From: Pseudoneobacillus sp042683745
GTDB lineage: Bacteria; Bacillota; Bacilli; Bacillales; Cytobacillaceae
DNA length: 64,000 nt
Direction: 5' to 3'
Assembly: GCF_042683745.1 (NCBI RefSeq)
Contig: NZ_JBHUJX010000022.1
Location: 1-64,000, forward strand
Below the pieces are notes generated by a model, which was given only the letters and a program-made list of their open reading frames with translations, made no database searches and was not told where the DNA came from. Shown here piece by piece: positions 9,693-17,524 of this stretch. The position numbers and the translations under genes were made by a program. Position 1 is the first letter of the stretch, and every line of letters starts with the position of its first letter.

Positions 9693-9725
9693 AAAAAGGT
9701 ATAGTGCTTGCACTATACCTTTTTC
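9693..9725 (+). terminator. terminator after the two-component pair
   Basis: Arms AAAAAGGTATAGTG and CACTATACCTTTTT surround a short CTTG loop and end in a T-run. It separates the regulator/kinase message from the ABC exporter, which therefore needs its own promoter at about 9800. Confidence 0.9.
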
Positions 9726-9747
9726 TTATATTCCGAAAGTATGGTGC

Positions 9748-9805
9748 AATCTTAATAGTAAAATATGGTTGAATTAAGATTAAATTAAGATTCCGCTTGT
9801 ATGAT
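9748..9805 (+). promoter_or_regulatory. promoter with tandem 11-bp response-regulator boxes
   Basis: AATTAAGATT occurs at 9772-9781 and again at 9783-9792, an exact 11-bp step as in OmpR/PhoB-type direct-repeat operators. An inverted copy, AATCTTAAT, lies upstream at 9748-9756. A -10 candidate TATGAT is at 9800-9805, so the second box occupies the -35 region, as in activator-dependent promoters. The neighbouring two-component regulator is the likely ligand; this is inference. Confidence 0.65.
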
Positions 9806-9855
9806 AAGCATAAATAAGGAAAGGCAGATAAGTAAGAATGAAAGGGGATCTTTTA

Positions 9856-10578
9856 ATGCAAAAGAATGTCATTGAATTAGAAAATATATATAAAAGCTAT
9901 GGAAATGTAAAAGCGGTTGACGGTATATCTTTAAAGATCAAAAAAGGAGAGGTGCTTGGCATAATTGGAGCAAATGGGGCTGGAAAATCTACGACATTAG
10001 AAATCATGATGGGGTTACGTAAATCAGATTCTGGATCGGTTAAGATTCTTGGGATGGACATTCAGGAAGCCTCGAACGAGATTAAGCAAAAAATTGGAAT
10101 CCAACTTCAACAAACAGCTCTTTACGATCGGATAAAAGTAAAAGAGGCGTTGGAATTATTCAGTTCCTATTATGAAAAGAGAAGAGACTTGCAGGAAATT
10201 ATCGAAACGCTTGGGCTGCGACATTATCTAAATAAATATGTGAAAAATCTCTCAGGTGGCTGGCAGCAGCGTACGTCATTAGCTTTAGCATTAGTGAATG
10301 ATCCGGAGATTATATTTTTAGATGAACCGACAACAGGCTTAGATCCACAAGCTCGATTGGAATTATGGGGTTGTATTAATCGATACCGAGCGGAAGGGAA
10401 AACGATTATTCTTTCGACACATTATATGGATGAAGCGCAGAGACATTGTGATCGTATCGCGATCATCAAAAAAGGACGCCTTGTTGCTTGTGATCAACCT
10501 AAAAATTTAATTGACACCCTAATCGATGGAGAAGGAACAATGGAAGATGTTTATTTACGACATGCGGTCGTTTCTTAA
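9856..10578 (+). CDS. ABC exporter ATP-binding protein
   Basis: A 240-residue ATPase subunit with Walker A GANGAGKS, Q-loop (QLQQTALYD), signature LSGGWQQR (a slight variant of LSGGQ), Walker B IIFLDEPTTGLDP and the switch His in STHYMDEA. It belongs to the daunorubicin/antibiotic ABC-2 export class. An in-frame ATG at 9838 lies before the ribosome site; AAAGGGG at 9841-9847 is positioned for ATG 9856, chosen here. The permease follows 16 bp downstream. Expression is probably controlled by the boxes at 9748-9805. Confidence 0.93.
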   Translation: MQKNVIELENIYKSYGNVKAVDGISLKIKKGEVLGIIGANGAGKSTTLEIMMGLRKSDSGSVKILGMDIQEASNEIKQKIGIQLQQTALYDRIKVKEALELFSSYYEKRRDLQEIIETLGLRHYLNKYVKNLSGGWQQRTSLALALVNDPEIIFLDEPTTGLDPQARLELWGCINRYRAEGKTIILSTHYMDEAQRHCDRIAIIKKGRLVACDQPKNLIDTLIDGEGTMEDVYLRHAVVS

Positions 10579-10594
10579 GATAGGAGGAGAACTT

Positions 10595-11335
10595 ATGCAG
10601 TCAGTATTAGCACACACGAAAATGGAACTGAAATTATTTTTTCGAGAAACATTGGCGTTATTATTTACGTTCATTGTACCAGCCATAAGCTTTATCGTTT
10701 TTGGAATGATGTTTAAAACGAATTCGTATGATGGTTTGGATTATTTCCAAGCGTATATACCAAGCATGATTGCGATTATTATTTTTACAACAGCCTTTTT
10801 TTCCATGGGGCTTCAAGTTGTCATCGACCGGGAAAAAGGGGTTTACAAACGATTAAAAGGAACTCCGCTAAACCAGAATGCGATTTTTACTGCCACGATT
10901 ATTAAAGGATTTTTCGCCATTTATGTAGGTGCAATCGAAATTTTACTCATTGCAAAGTTTGGCTTTGAATCTCGATTAACGGAACACCCACTTCAATTCT
11001 TTATCGCCTTAACCTTTTGTTCGGTCACGTTTTTTTCGATTGGATTTATTGTTTCCAGTCTTGCCAAACGGATGCAAACGGCTTTAGGGATTGCTATGAT
11101 AGCCATGTATCCAATGATGTTTTTGTCAGGAGCGACGATTCCGTTAGAAACCTTACCGGATATTTTGCAAAAAACTGCCGTGATCGTTCCGCTAACCTAT
11201 GTAGTCAATGTCTTGAGGGATGGTTGGAATGGAACTCTATTCACATCAGGTGCTGTCATTGACGTCGTTGTAATAGCTGGAATACTAGTTATTTCAACTC
11301 TGATTGGAACGAAATTTTTTCGCTGGACGGACTAA
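10595..11335 (+). CDS. ABC-2 type exporter permease
   Basis: A 246-residue membrane subunit with six hydrophobic segments: residues about 22-42, 55-80, 105-130, 135-160, 165-185 and 220-240. The conserved ABC-2 block GVYKRLKGTPLNQNAI lies in a cytoplasmic loop after TM2. ATG 10595 is chosen because AGGAGGAG sits at 10582-10589; the frame is open upstream but only overlaps the ATPase gene. It pairs with the preceding ATPase to export an unknown compound, probably a peptide antibiotic or lipid-like molecule. Confidence 0.92.
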   Translation: MQSVLAHTKMELKLFFRETLALLFTFIVPAISFIVFGMMFKTNSYDGLDYFQAYIPSMIAIIIFTTAFFSMGLQVVIDREKGVYKRLKGTPLNQNAIFTATIIKGFFAIYVGAIEILLIAKFGFESRLTEHPLQFFIALTFCSVTFFSIGFIVSSLAKRMQTALGIAMIAMYPMMFLSGATIPLETLPDILQKTAVIVPLTYVVNVLRDGWNGTLFTSGAVIDVVVIAGILVISTLIGTKFFRWTD

Positions 11336-11356
11336 TTGGAAAATGAGGTGATTCTT

Positions 11357-11533
11357 TTGGAGAAGAATCATAAATTTAATCTTTTGTATTTGACTCCGTC
11401 AACAGTACCGATGTTCTTCTTAGGCTATCTCAATAAAAGTGTAGCGTTAATGATTGTTGGATTCTTATTGCTGGCATTCTATATCATTGTAGGATGCATG
11501 CAATTACTCAAACGTAAAAAAGGGATTGAATGA
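11357..11533 (+). CDS. small membrane protein of the ABC exporter operon
   Basis: A hydrophobic protein of about 58 residues with two helices (MEKNHKFNLLYLTPSTVP..., then a helix in the ALMIVGFLLLAFYIIVGCM region) and a basic tail, LLKRKKGIE. A TTG at 11336 is in frame, but GAGGTG at 11345-11350 favours TTG 11357. It follows the permease by 21 bp and is closed by a terminator, so it is the last gene of the exporter unit. The family is not recognised; an accessory or immunity role is possible but is only inference. Confidence 0.65.
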   Translation: MEKNHKFNLLYLTPSTVPMFFLGYLNKSVALMIVGFLLLAFYIIVGCMQLLKRKKGIE

Positions 11534-11556
11534 TATTTATCGACATAGGACCAAAG

Positions 11557-11586
11557 CCTCCATTCCAACCACATTGGAGGTTTTTT
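11557..11586 (+). terminator. terminator of the ABC exporter operon
   Basis: Stem CCTCCA/TGGAGG with a 12-base loop is followed by TTTTTT. The short stem and good U-tract lie 23 bp after the stop of the small membrane protein. Confidence 0.8.
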
Positions 11587-11724
11587 CCTATGAATTTGTT
11601 CTGGAATGTTCAGAATCTATCGGGAAATAAAAATATTGTCAAATTTTCGCTAATCAGACTACTCAAATGGAAGTTCAATAGAATATAATCATGAAAAAGG
11701 AAATAAAACCAGGAGATAGACATC

Positions 11725-13527
11725 ATGAAGAGAAAGTTAGTAATCGTGTTTATATTTTTATTAATAGTAATGTTCTATAGTAAAAATTGCTTTGCAACCA
11801 CACCCTTCGTTTTAACGAATAAAACAACTGAAATTAAACCTAATCAAGTATTGTTCCTAGAAGATAAGAACGGCACATTTACACTTGATGAAGTTGTGTC
11901 GAAATATAAGGATAAGTTTCATGCTACAACTACTAATGTCCCTAGTTTTGGCTATACTTCCTCCGTTTATTGGCTCTCTTTTACTGTGAGAAATCAATCA
12001 ACAAAAAAAGATTGGATGCTTGAAATTGATTCGCCTCCACTCGACTATTTATCTCTGTATCTACCAAATGATAATGGTGAATTCACAGAAATCAAATCTG
12101 GCGATCTTTATCCTTTTTCACAAAGAGAAGTTCAAGCCCGAAGCTTTGTTTTTGATTTACATGTGAATCAAGGTGAAGAAAAAACATACTTCATTAGAGC
12201 AGAAACAGAAGGAGCTATGAAAATACCAATTTCAGTATGGGATGAACATGCATTTTTTTCGCATAACGAAAAGCAAACAGCCATTCATTTTGTTTATTAT
12301 GGCATTGTCCTAGTCATGGCCATCTATAACTTTTTTCTATTCATTTTTTTACGGAATAAAAGTTATGTCTATTATTCGTTGTTTTCATTTTCCTTTATGT
12401 TTATTCCAATGACCAATCTTGGAGATGCTTATCAGTGGTTATGGCCGAATCAGCCGTGGTGGAATAATAGGTCTATTGTTTTTTTCTTGGCTTTATCAGC
12501 ACTACTGTCTTGTGTCTTCGTAATGAAGTTTTTAAGCACGAAAGAAATGTTGCCACGAATTCATAAGATTTTAAAAGTATTTATTGTGGTCCAATTAATT
12601 ACGATAGCAATTTTGCTTCTTTGGAGTTATCCGATTGCATTGAATATTGTTTTTGTAACGAGCGTACTTCATGGACCATTATTTTTATTTATAGGAATTG
12701 CTTCGTGGAGAAGAAAATACTTTTTAGCAAAGTATTTTTTACTGGCTTGGGTTGTATTCCTTATTGCGAATTCAATATCAATGTTAAATGATGCTGGGGT
12801 TATCCCTGATTCATTTTTAACAGAGTATATTCTATTTCTAGGATCTTCCTCTGAGTTAATATTATTTTCACTAGGATTATCCTCTCAGGTTGATCGAATT
12901 AGAAGGGAAAAAGAACAGTTAAACTTAGAAATGGAAGATACACAGCGAGAAATTGTTTTTACAATGGGGGAGGTAATTGAAGCTCGCTCAAAGGAAACTT
13001 CTAACCATGTGAAGAGGGTGGCGGAATACTCGGCAATCATTGCTGAAGCCATTGGAATTTCTAGGGAAGAAGTTGAAAAACTAAAGGTTGCTTCGCCGAT
13101 GCATGATATTGGAAAGGTAGGTATTCCAGATTCAATACTCCATAAGCCGGGAAAATTATCTTTGGAGGAGTTTGCTGTCATTAAATCGCATACAACAATT
13201 GGTTATGATATGCTTAAGCACTCCACAAGAGATATTCTTAAACTAGCGGCAATTATCGCTCACCAACATCATGAAAAATTTAATGGAACAGGTTACCCTC
13301 AAGGATTAAAAGGTGAAGAAATAAATATTTATGCTAGAATTACAGCCATTGCGGATGTATTTGATGCACTTGGTAGTAGTCGCTCATATAAGAATGCTTG
13401 GGATCTTAATGCCATTCTCTCTCTTTTTGACGAAGAGAAGGGAAAACATTTTGATCCAGTTCTAATTGATACTTTTTTAGAAAACTTGGATAAAATTTTA
13501 GCGGTGAAAGAACAATTTCCAGATTAA
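11725..13527 (+). CDS. 7TMR-DISM/HD-GYP c-di-GMP phosphodiesterase
   Basis: A 600-residue membrane enzyme. A signal sequence (about 1-25) precedes an external 7TMR-DISM sensor domain (about 30-180: VYWLSFTVRN, DWMLEIDSPPLDYLSLYLP), then seven TM helices (about 190-390), a short coiled coil, and an HD-GYP domain. The catalytic signature is intact: MHDIGKVGIPD with the HD pair at about 459-460, HQHHEKFNGTGYP near 512-524, and ADVFDALGS. HD-GYP enzymes hydrolyse c-di-GMP. No GGDEF domain is fused; a separate cyclase lies at 55420. ATG 11725 follows AGGAGAT. Confidence 0.93.
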   Translation: MKRKLVIVFIFLLIVMFYSKNCFATTPFVLTNKTTEIKPNQVLFLEDKNGTFTLDEVVSKYKDKFHATTTNVPSFGYTSSVYWLSFTVRNQSTKKDWMLEIDSPPLDYLSLYLPNDNGEFTEIKSGDLYPFSQREVQARSFVFDLHVNQGEEKTYFIRAETEGAMKIPISVWDEHAFFSHNEKQTAIHFVYYGIVLVMAIYNFFLFIFLRNKSYVYYSLFSFSFMFIPMTNLGDAYQWLWPNQPWWNNRSIVFFLALSALLSCVFVMKFLSTKEMLPRIHKILKVFIVVQLITIAILLLWSYPIALNIVFVTSVLHGPLFLFIGIASWRRKYFLAKYFLLAWVVFLIANSISMLNDAGVIPDSFLTEYILFLGSSSELILFSLGLSSQVDRIRREKEQLNLEMEDTQREIVFTMGEVIEARSKETSNHVKRVAEYSAIIAEAIGISREEVEKLKVASPMHDIGKVGIPDSILHKPGKLSLEEFAVIKSHTTIGYDMLKHSTRDILKLAAIIAHQHHEKFNGTGYPQGLKGEEINIYARITAIADVFDALGSSRSYKNAWDLNAILSLFDEEKGKHFDPVLIDTFLENLDKILAVKEQFPD

Positions 13528-13547
13528 AAGTGTATTTGGGTATCAGC

Positions 13548-13593
13548 GGTATCACTCGTGGGCAGACAGTTTTATTTTTCCACGAGTGGTACC
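13548..13593 (+). terminator. 14-bp hairpin after the HD-GYP gene
   Basis: GGTATCACTCGTGG at 13548-13561 pairs with CCACGAGTGGTACC at 13580-13593 (one G-U pair) around an 18-base T-rich loop. There is no U-tract after the 3' arm, so it may be an RNA-stabilising or terminator-like structure rather than a classic terminator. It sits 20 bp after the phosphodiesterase stop. Confidence 0.55.
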
Positions 13594-13642
13594 TAACACT
13601 ATTTTAGGCTTCTACTCGTCTAAGTTTAGGAGTGAGAAAAAA

Positions 13643-14101
13643 TTGAAAGATCGAAGGTATAAGAAGGCAATCCTAGCCGGTATTATTTCTGGATGTTTTC
13701 TTGGCTTTTTTTTGAAGGTTATTGAAACGATAACAAGTTTAAAAGTGTATACGCTATTACTAAATGTTGATTATATCCCATGGATTAATCGCTTTAGATT
13801 ATCTGAAAGTATTGAATTTGGGTTCCATCTAATTGTTTCTATTTTATTGAGCCTATTCTTAGTGAAGTTTCTCACAACAAAGGAATGGGAAAGTAAGCGG
13901 AAAATTACTCTTGTTGTGGTCGTATGTATCACTATAGCTCTCTTACTTTTTCCAATTACAGCTCTTTCCACCAGAACTCCTGCTTTAAATAATTATTCCG
14001 CACTATTTTATTGGTTACTTGGACATGCATTGTATGGCTTATTACTAGGCTACCTATTAAATAATAGATTGGTTAAAACTTGGAATCATCATATTAAATG
14101 A
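13643..14101 (+). CDS. uncharacterised four-helix membrane protein
   Basis: A protein of about 152 residues with a basic N-terminus (MKDRRYKKA) and four predicted TM helices: about 8-30, 55-75, 85-110 and 120-142. The last contains Gly-rich GHALYGLLLGYLL. It resembles YqhR/YagU-type small membrane proteins, but I do not recognise it with certainty. The frame is open from 13586; TTG 13643 is chosen because AGGAGTGAG lies at 13628-13636. It lies between the HD-GYP and DinB genes with no clear operon partner. Confidence 0.65.
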   Translation: MKDRRYKKAILAGIISGCFLGFFLKVIETITSLKVYTLLLNVDYIPWINRFRLSESIEFGFHLIVSILLSLFLVKFLTTKEWESKRKITLVVVVCITIALLLFPITALSTRTPALNNYSALFYWLLGHALYGLLLGYLLNNRLVKTWNHHIK

Positions 14102-14152
14102 GATATATAGTAATATGATCATGTAATTATGCTGATAAGGGAGGTTGTTGAA

Positions 14153-14677
14153 GTGAATTTTAAGTTTAATGAGGCTATAGAAATTCTTGAAAGAACACCT
14201 CGCGCATTAAGTAATCTACTTTCAGGTTTATCAAGTGAATGGATTTTTTCAAATGAAGGTGAAGGTACTTGGAGTCCCTTTGATGTAGTAGGGCATCTTA
14301 TTGAGGCTGAAAAGTATTTATGGATTCCAAGAGTCGAGATGATTTTATCTAAGGGGGAGTCTGAATCCTTCCCACCCTTCGACCGTTGGAGTCAGCTTCT
14401 TTTAAACTCTGAGAAAACAATGGATCCATTGCTAAGTGAGTTTGAAGAGTTGCGACAAAAGAACCTCGAAAAAATAAAAATGACTTATCATCCACATATC
14501 AATCTAGAACAAACAGGGAAACATCCTGAGTTTGGAGTAGTAAAACTTCGTGAATTGTTAGCAACATGGTCTGCCCATGATCTCAGTCATACTGCACAAA
14601 TTATAAGAGTGTTGGCAAATCGCTACAAAGAGGATGTTGGACCATGGAAGGCTAATCTTCGTATTATGAATGGTTAA
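14153..14677 (+). CDS. DinB family protein
   Basis: A 174-residue four-helix-bundle protein of the DinB/YfiT superfamily. Metal-ligand-like histidines are seen in DVVGHLIEAEKYLW and in the last helix, WSAHDLSHTAQIIRVLANRY. Family members are metal-dependent thiol-related transferases or damage-inducible proteins; the specific reaction is unknown. GTG 14153 is selected because AAGGGAGG lies at 14137-14144; the in-frame ATG at 14129 precedes that site. A second DinB gene lies at 16210. Confidence 0.85.
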   Translation: MNFKFNEAIEILERTPRALSNLLSGLSSEWIFSNEGEGTWSPFDVVGHLIEAEKYLWIPRVEMILSKGESESFPPFDRWSQLLLNSEKTMDPLLSEFEELRQKNLEKIKMTYHPHINLEQTGKHPEFGVVKLRELLATWSAHDLSHTAQIIRVLANRYKEDVGPWKANLRIMNG

Positions 14678-14715
14678 TTTTATTCAGTTTGTGAAGATTG
14701 CTTATCAAATAAAGA

Positions 14716-14748
14716 TGCGTAACTCCATATTAAATGTGGGGTTACGCA
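14716..14748. terminator. bidirectional hairpin between DinB and SRPBCC genes
   Basis: TGCGTAACTCCATA pairs with TATGTGGGGTTACGCA-type sequence to give a stem of about 14 bp. It lies between two convergent genes. The flanking T-runs are weak on both strands, so termination is likely but not certain. Confidence 0.65.
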
Positions 14749-14773
14749 CCTATTAGAGTATTCTAAAGTTCGA

Positions 14774-15163
14774 CTACCCTAAAAACTTCTCCAACGGTTT
14801 CCAATAGTTTTCTCCCCAACCTGTATCCAGATGTGCGATCTGATCTTCAGGAACACCCGTATGATCAAAGATGAGTAAGGTCCCTTCATGGTGCTCTTTA
14901 AGCTCAAACTTAACGATAGAAAATAATCCTTCTTCCCAATTTGCTGGTCGCCAGGCTTGTACAATTCGTTTACTTGGAACTAATTCAATATGTCGACCTT
15001 CGATATATCCCCCGAATAGTTTGAAGCTTCCACCTACTTCTTGACTAATCTCAGTCGGAGCACCTCCGGTAACGGCACTAAACTGCTGTGAATTTGTTAA
15101 TGTTTCGTACAATTTTGAAGGGCTTGTTTTAAACAATACTTCATGATGAATAGTAGTAGTCAT
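14774..15163 (-). CDS. SRPBCC (AHSA1-like) domain protein
   Basis: A 129-residue START-like lipid-binding fold of the Activator-of-Hsp90 homologue 1 group. Signatures are EVLFKTSPSKLYETLTN at the N-terminus, EIVGGSFKLFGGYIEGR-like beta strands, the RIVQAWRP strand, and the C-terminal helix TGWGENYWKPLEKFL. The ligand is unknown. ATG 15163 follows AGGAGGAAT. It lies 38 bp after a second SRPBCC gene and the ArsR gene, so all three form one minus-strand unit, a common ArsR-SRPBCC arrangement. Confidence 0.9.
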   Translation of the reverse strand: MTTTIHHEVLFKTSPSKLYETLTNSQQFSAVTGGAPTEISQEVGGSFKLFGGYIEGRHIELVPSKRIVQAWRPANWEEGLFSIVKFELKEHHEGTLLIFDHTGVPEDQIAHLDTGWGENYWKPLEKFLG

Positions 15164-15201
15164 GATTTTTATTCCTCCTTATTTAATGTATTTATTAAAA
15201 A

Positions 15202-15657
15202 TTAATGCATGCCCTTTTCGGACCAAGGATCGACACCAGGATCTCCGCCTTCGGCTACTATTTGTATTCGGTCCATGTAATGAGTCCAACCTTGCAAGTG
15301 GGAAGCGATTTCTTCAACTGGTAGATCGTAGTGTGTCAAGGTTAATAAGGTTCCATTGTCTTTAGGAGTGAGTTTGAATTCAACTTTACTTGAACCTGGA
15401 GGAACAATTTTTGATTTTTCCCAGCCCCATGTCATGACAAGTTTCTCATTAGGAACGAGTTCGATATATTCACCCATAGCAATATCTGATCCGTTTACAT
15501 CAATCCGATATTTTCCACCTATTTTTGGCTCAAGCAGTATATGTCTTCCCATCCAACGAACCATTTTTTCTGGATCAGTAAAGAATGAGAATAAAGTATC
15601 AGGTTGGCATTCAATAAAGATTTCTTTCATAATGATTTCACTTTGATTTTGAGTCAT
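15202..15657 (-). CDS. SRPBCC (AHSA1-like) domain protein
   Basis: A 151-residue START-like protein, a paralogue of the following gene in the same unit. EIFIECQPDTLFSFFTDPEKMVRWMG is the usual N-terminal block, followed by LLEPKIGGKYRIDVNG, LVMTWGWE, and a C-terminal helix containing QGWTHYMDRI. The start overlaps the last 20 bp of the ArsR gene, indicating translational coupling. Proteins of this kind are often controlled by the adjacent ArsR repressor; their ligand or enzymatic role is unknown. Confidence 0.9.
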   Translation of the reverse strand: MTQNQSEIIMKEIFIECQPDTLFSFFTDPEKMVRWMGRHILLEPKIGGKYRIDVNGSDIAMGEYIELVPNEKLVMTWGWEKSKIVPPGSSKVEFKLTPKDNGTLLTLTHYDLPVEEIASHLQGWTHYMDRIQIVAEGGDPGVDPWSEKGMH

Positions 15658-15964
15658 TTTTCATCCGTTCCTCCTTTTCAGCTGCTTCTTTTAAACGTAA
15701 TAAGCTATCATCCCAAAAACGGTCGATGTACAGTTTCAATTCGGCAAAACCTTCCCTCCTAATGCGATAGTACCGTTTTGTTCCTTCTTTTCGAACAACG
15801 ACTAGTCCGGATTCTTCTAAAACCTTGAGATGCTGTGATACGGCTGGAGCAGAAATTTCAAAATGTGAGGCAATTGCGCTGGAAGTCATTTCTCCATCGC
15901 GCACGAGAGACAATATTTCTCTACGTCGTGGTTCAGTTATGGCTTGTATCACTTTTTCAATCAT
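15638..15964 (-). CDS. ArsR family transcriptional repressor
   Basis: A 108-residue winged-helix repressor: AITEPRRREILSLVRDGEMT, then the recognition helix SAPAVSQHLKVLEESGLVV and the wing RKEGTKRYYRI. No Cys-based metal site (such as ELCVCDL) is visible, so it is probably not a metal sensor but of the SRPBCC-linked class. The predicted promoter places the transcription start on the A of the ATG, so the mRNA is probably leaderless; no ribosome site is visible upstream. It heads the three-gene unit and probably represses itself through the palindrome at 15983-15994. Confidence 0.92.
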   Translation of the reverse strand: MIEKVIQAITEPRRREILSLVRDGEMTSSAIASHFEISAPAVSQHLKVLEESGLVVVRKEGTKRYYRIRREGFAELKLYIDRFWDDSLLRLKEAAEKEERMKNDSKSK

Positions 15965-15970
15965 GTTTTT

Positions 15971-15999
15971 ATTTTAGTTTATACTTAATTAAGTGTCAA
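15971..15999 (-). promoter_or_regulatory. sigma-A promoter with embedded palindromic operator (ArsR unit)
   Basis: On the minus strand the -35 TTGACA (15999-15994), a 17-bp spacer and the -10 TAAAAT (15976-15971) form a near-consensus promoter. The perfect palindrome ACTTAATTAAGT (15983-15994) lies in the spacer and touches the -35 box, as expected for an autoregulatory ArsR operator. The predicted +1 falls at 15964, the first base of the ATG. Confidence 0.8.
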
Positions 16000-16090
16000 C
16001 TTAAGTTTATGGTTTCAAGAGTGGAACTTACTTCCATTGGAGAAGCTATAATGTTAGCGCAAATTTGAAGCTAGGCAGAGTTGAGAATGG

Positions 16091-16132
16091 AAAAACACCG
16101 ATTTATCGCTTTACGGAAAATCGGTGTTTTTT
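16091..16132 (+). terminator. hairpin upstream of the second DinB gene
   Basis: AAAACACCGATT pairs with AATCGGTGTTTT, followed by TT. The structure has a terminator shape yet has no gene before it on the + strand. It sits about 78 bp before the DinB start, so it could be a leader attenuator; alternatively it ends an unannotated short transcript. Confidence 0.6.
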
Positions 16133-16209
16133 AAGTGAAGATTTGGTGAAAAATAAGATTGCAAGTCAATTAGTAAATCCAGTACATAAAAAAAACGGAG
16201 GAAAAACTT

Positions 16210-16713
16210 ATGTATACTTCAATTCAAGAATTTATCGAAGAGTGGAATCAAGAAGCATCCTCCACTCAAAAAGTTTTGGATGCTCTTACCGACCAATCGT
16301 TAGGACAAAAGGTTTCGCCTGAGGATCGTACTTTAGGTGCCATTGCCTGGCATATCGTATCAAGTACACCAGGAATGCTTATTGAATTTGGCATCACTGT
16401 TGAAGAGGTGAAAGACTCAAACACTATCCCAACTTCAGCCCTTGAAATTTCTGAAACCTTTAGAAGAGTAACTGCAGACACTAGTGATGCCGTGAAAAAA
16501 CAGTGGACAGACCAGTCCTTAAGTGAAATGAAAAATGTGTTTGGAATGGATATGCCAAAAGCAGTAACACTTTCTCTTCTCATCAAGCATATTATTCACC
16601 ATCGTGGTCAAATGACCGTGCTAATGCGCCAAGCTGGCTTAAATGTTCCAGGTGTGTATGGTCCTTCAAGGGAAGAGTGGAGTCATATGGGGATGGAAGC
16701 CCCGATAATCTAG
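16210..16713 (+). CDS. DinB family protein
   Basis: A 167-residue DinB/YfiT-like four-helix-bundle protein. Histidines in TLGAIAWHIVSS and in LLIKHIIHHRGQMTVLMRQAG are the family's metal-ligand positions. The C-terminus VPGVYGPSREEW is also typical of the DinB branch found near stress genes in Bacillus. ATG 16210 follows CGGAGGAAAAAC. A terminator-like hairpin precedes it at 16091. The reaction is unknown. Confidence 0.87.
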   Translation: MYTSIQEFIEEWNQEASSTQKVLDALTDQSLGQKVSPEDRTLGAIAWHIVSSTPGMLIEFGITVEEVKDSNTIPTSALEISETFRRVTADTSDAVKKQWTDQSLSEMKNVFGMDMPKAVTLSLLIKHIIHHRGQMTVLMRQAGLNVPGVYGPSREEWSHMGMEAPII

Positions 16714-16739
16714 ATAGCCAAAGTTCATACTGATTCATA

Positions 16740-16786
16740 AAGTTCCAGGCATCACTGAAGGATTTTTTTAGATGTGCCTGGAACTT
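16740..16786. terminator. bidirectional hairpin, DinB / isochorismatase
   Basis: AAGTTCCAGGCA (16740-16751) pairs with TGCCTGGAACTT (16775-16786) around a 23-base loop that contains seven T. It lies between two convergent stops and probably ends both messages. Confidence 0.7.
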
Positions 16787-16805
16787 GCTTTTACAATGAA
16801 TATTA

Positions 16806-17357
16806 CTAGCCTTCTAATAAATCCAGAACGTCCATCGTTTCAATTACTGTTGCGAATTCCTCATGCAAACTGACGAGAGCCAAGTTATGTATTTCTTCAG
16901 CACTGTACAACTTCCCATCAAAACTCATTCGTTCAAAGGTAGCGGTAGCATCAGATACAATGAATGGAGTGAAGCCAAGATTCTTTGCCATTCTTGTTGT
17001 CGTAGAAACACAATGATCCGTTGTTAATCCAACTATAACTAGGGTTTCAATGCTAGCTTCCTTTAAATAACTTTCAAGGTTAGTACCAATAAAGGCGCTA
17101 TTTACATTTTTTATCATCACAGGCTCTCCATGAAGCGGGGCGACCATGTCTTTTATATCTCGCCCAGGATGATGTGGTAGGGAAGGATTACTAATATGTT
17201 GAATATGGATAACTGGGCGATTTGTTTCTCTCCACCTGTTTAATAATATTGCCATATTTTCTTCGGCATTTGGATTATTTCTCTTCCCATTTTCCGGATT
17301 ATCGAAGTAATTTTGAACATCAATCAATAGTAAAGCTGTGTTTGTGGATATTTTCAT
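16806..17357 (-). CDS. isochorismatase-family cysteine hydrolase
   Basis: A 183-residue cysteine hydrolase (nicotinamidase/isochorismatase fold). The catalytic triad is readable: Asp in LLLIDVQNYF (about 13), Lys in the MIKNVNSAF block (about 82), and Cys in GLTTDHCVSTTTRMA (about 117). It is divergent from a LysR regulator at 17525, which is the usual control arrangement. Substrates in the family include amides such as nicotinamide, carbamates and streptothricin; none can be assigned here. ATG 17357 has GGAGGAATT just upstream. Confidence 0.92.
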   Translation of the reverse strand: MKISTNTALLLIDVQNYFDNPENGKRNNPNAEENMAILLNRWRETNRPVIHIQHISNPSLPHHPGRDIKDMVAPLHGEPVMIKNVNSAFIGTNLESYLKEASIETLVIVGLTTDHCVSTTTRMAKNLGFTPFIVSDATATFERMSFDGKLYSAEEIHNLALVSLHEEFATVIETMDVLDLLEG

Positions 17358-17482
17358 GAAAAAATTCCTCCTATGTGTTATGTGCTTTTTAGTTTGTTTG
17401 TATTTAATACAATTTCAGGTTCTTACTAGAATTGTATGTTACAATTAATTATTAGTAAAATTGAAATAACTAAATAATATAT

Positions 17483-17495
17483 TTAGAATTTCTAA
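17483..17495. promoter_or_regulatory. palindrome in the LysR divergent region
   Basis: TTAGAA-T-TTCTAA is a perfect inverted repeat about 30 bp before the LysR start, in the 167-bp divergent region between LysR and the hydrolase. The position suits a LysR autoregulatory site, but the T-N11-A rule is not uniquely satisfied, so this is a candidate only. Confidence 0.35.
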
Positions 17496-17524
17496 TGATA
17501 AAGCCAGAGAAAGGAGGAAATAAA

